29,832 nt of DNA from positions 1 to 29,832 of the IMG/VR virus record IMGVR_UViG_3300022920_000025. One strand, written 5' to 3'. This stretch comes from a virus. A program made the translations under genes and the position numbers. Under the pieces are notes generated by a model. The model saw only the letters and a list, made by a program, of their open reading frames with translations, made no database searches and was not told the origin of the DNA. Positions 28,881-29,832 of this stretch are shown one piece after another (within the stretch, counting starts at the first letter, position 1; every line of letters starts with the position of its first letter).

Positions 28881-29779
28881 TAGTGTTCATGCGCTCCCGA
28901 TTGTGCTATTTCTCCAAATGGATTAGTTTCTGAGAAATCAACAAAGTCCTCTATTTCTATAGAGAATATATCATTCTGTGCTTGCTTATCTGCAGTCTCA
29001 GTTGCTTTAGTAATCTGCGCCCTAGCTGTACTTGTGTCTCCAGTTATAAAATATCCAGTGGCTGGTTCTTTGAAAGTGCCATTGTTTGTACCAAGCTGAA
29101 TAATATTTAACATATTATCTGAATCATTCCAAGTTGCTACTTGAGCAGTCATTATAGTACCATCACTAAGTGTATCAAATGTGATTGTTTCACCAGGAAC
29201 AAATTTACCATCACTATCAACACTCACTGTTAATGCATGTTTATAAGCATGGTCTAATTCAATTTGATCAATATCAGGTACACCAGTATCAATATTCTCG
29301 TCATTATATTCAAAGAGTTCACAACGCAACTTATAGATTGGCAAGTTGTTTAATTGATAGAATGGTTGTTCATGCTCAACGTGTTGAATTTGGAACAGTT
29401 TCTTAGCAAAAGGTGCATAGACAAGATCACCTTCAAGTGGTCTTGAAGTTGTAATTTCATTATCATATTTTAATACTGTTGAATTCCAACGTCTTTTAGA
29501 TAATACAAGTGTAACTGAGTCTCTAATCTCAACACCAAACTTGCTAAACAGATCACCTTCGCCATCAAAGCCATCTAAGTTCTCAACATACATTTCAACT
29601 TTATAACTTGAGTTAAATGATCCTACTGGATCTTCCTTAAAGACTGAATCCACATTTACTAGATCACGAGGCATATAATATAAATCATGACCATATATCT
29701 GCATTGCCTCTACGATTAAATCCTCGTGAAGTAATTGTTCTGGTCTATAGCCGTCTGAGAAATAAAGATTACGTGCCAT
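28880..29779 (-). CDS. 14: neck protein (gp14)
   Basis: The 299-aa product (T4: 256) begins ARNLYFSDGYRPEQLLHEDL then EAMQIYGHDLYYMPRDLVNV, and continues with FSKFGVEIRDSVTLVLSKRR and GDLVYAPFAKKLFQIQHVEH, diagnostic of gp14. It helps form the neck that seals the filled head and accepts the tail. An insertion near residues 190-260 explains the greater length. The ATG lies 2 nt from the upstream stop. Confidence 0.95.
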   Translation of the reverse strand: MARNLYFSDGYRPEQLLHEDLIVEAMQIYGHDLYYMPRDLVNVDSVFKEDPVGSFNSSYKVEMYVENLDGFDGEGDLFSKFGVEIRDSVTLVLSKRRWNSTVLKYDNEITTSRPLEGDLVYAPFAKKLFQIQHVEHEQPFYQLNNLPIYKLRCELFEYNDENIDTGVPDIDQIELDHAYKHALTVSVDSDGKFVPGETITFDTLSDGTIMTAQVATWNDSDNMLNIIQLGTNNGTFKEPATGYFITGDTSTARAQITKATETADKQAQNDIFSIEIEDFVDFSETNPFGEIAQSGAHEH

Positions 29780-29781
29780 GA

Positions 29782-29832
29782 TTATCCTATAAAGAAGTCA
29801 GCTGGAAGTTCATGAGTCAATCTAATTTCTTC
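29782..29832 (-). CDS. C-terminal end of an upstream neck gene, probably gp13 (runs off the window)
   Basis: The last 16 codons read EEIRLTHELPADFFIG and stop 2 nt before the gp14 start. Position alone suggests gp13, which precedes gp14 in T4-like genomes. Confidence 0.55.
   Translation of the reverse strand, partial: EEIRLTHELPADFFIG

Overview
The window is a 29.8-kb piece of a T4-superfamily myovirus genome. It holds contiguous virion and replication modules in the order known from marine T4-like phages such as cyanophages and pelagiphages. Every protein gene is on the minus strand, genes are packed with 1-23 nt overlaps, and the DNA is AT-rich. No photosynthesis gene is seen. A DUF1127 gene, a family common in Proteobacteria and especially Alphaproteobacteria, hints at a proteobacterial rather than cyanobacterial host; this is inference.

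Layout in transcription order (high to low coordinates). (1) Head and tail genes, 29832-18002: the end of a probable gp13, then gp14, gp15, gp16/gp17 terminase, gp18 sheath, gp19 tube, gp20 portal, gp67- and gp68-like core proteins, gp21 protease, gp22 scaffold, gp23 capsid and a second tail-tube-fold protein. T4-type late promoters (TATAAATA) precede gp18, gp20, the gp68-like gene and the tube-like gene. (2) Recombination and late transcription, 17973-12112: UvsY, UvsW, an Sm-like small protein, late sigma gp55, and the gp47/gp46 nuclease. (3) Replisome, 12049-5048: clamp gp45, a 66-aa protein, clamp loader gp44, a DexA-like exonuclease, a NrdC-like redoxin, gp62, RegA, then a small late stress cassette (Hsp20, DUF1127, 56-aa protein), then DNA polymerase gp43, which ends in a PIP-box-like clamp-binding motif. 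(4) Accessory region, 5051-1: phosphomannomutase-like HAD enzyme, MazG-like pyrophosphohydrolase, a TAGT-type glycosyltransferase, a 101-aa conserved-looking protein, an AEP-primase-like protein, small basic and membrane ORFs, a 120-aa orphan, a GIY-YIG-like protein, a zinc-finger protein and the start of a nucleotide-sugar dehydrogenase.

Regulation is unusually legible. Early genes carry near-identical sigma70-type promoters, TTTACA-N17-TATAAT (six on the minus strand). In two of them the -35 hexamer lies in the loop of a hairpin that looks like the terminator of the preceding gene. A seventh copy lies on the plus strand in the gp55 upstream gap, where no plus-strand gene is visible; it would drive an antisense or small RNA. 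Late genes use TATAAATA, and a strong UUCG-loop terminator closes the gp23 unit directly next to a late promoter.

No intergenic stretch exceeds about 150 bases. No tRNA, CRISPR array, IS element or attachment site was seen.
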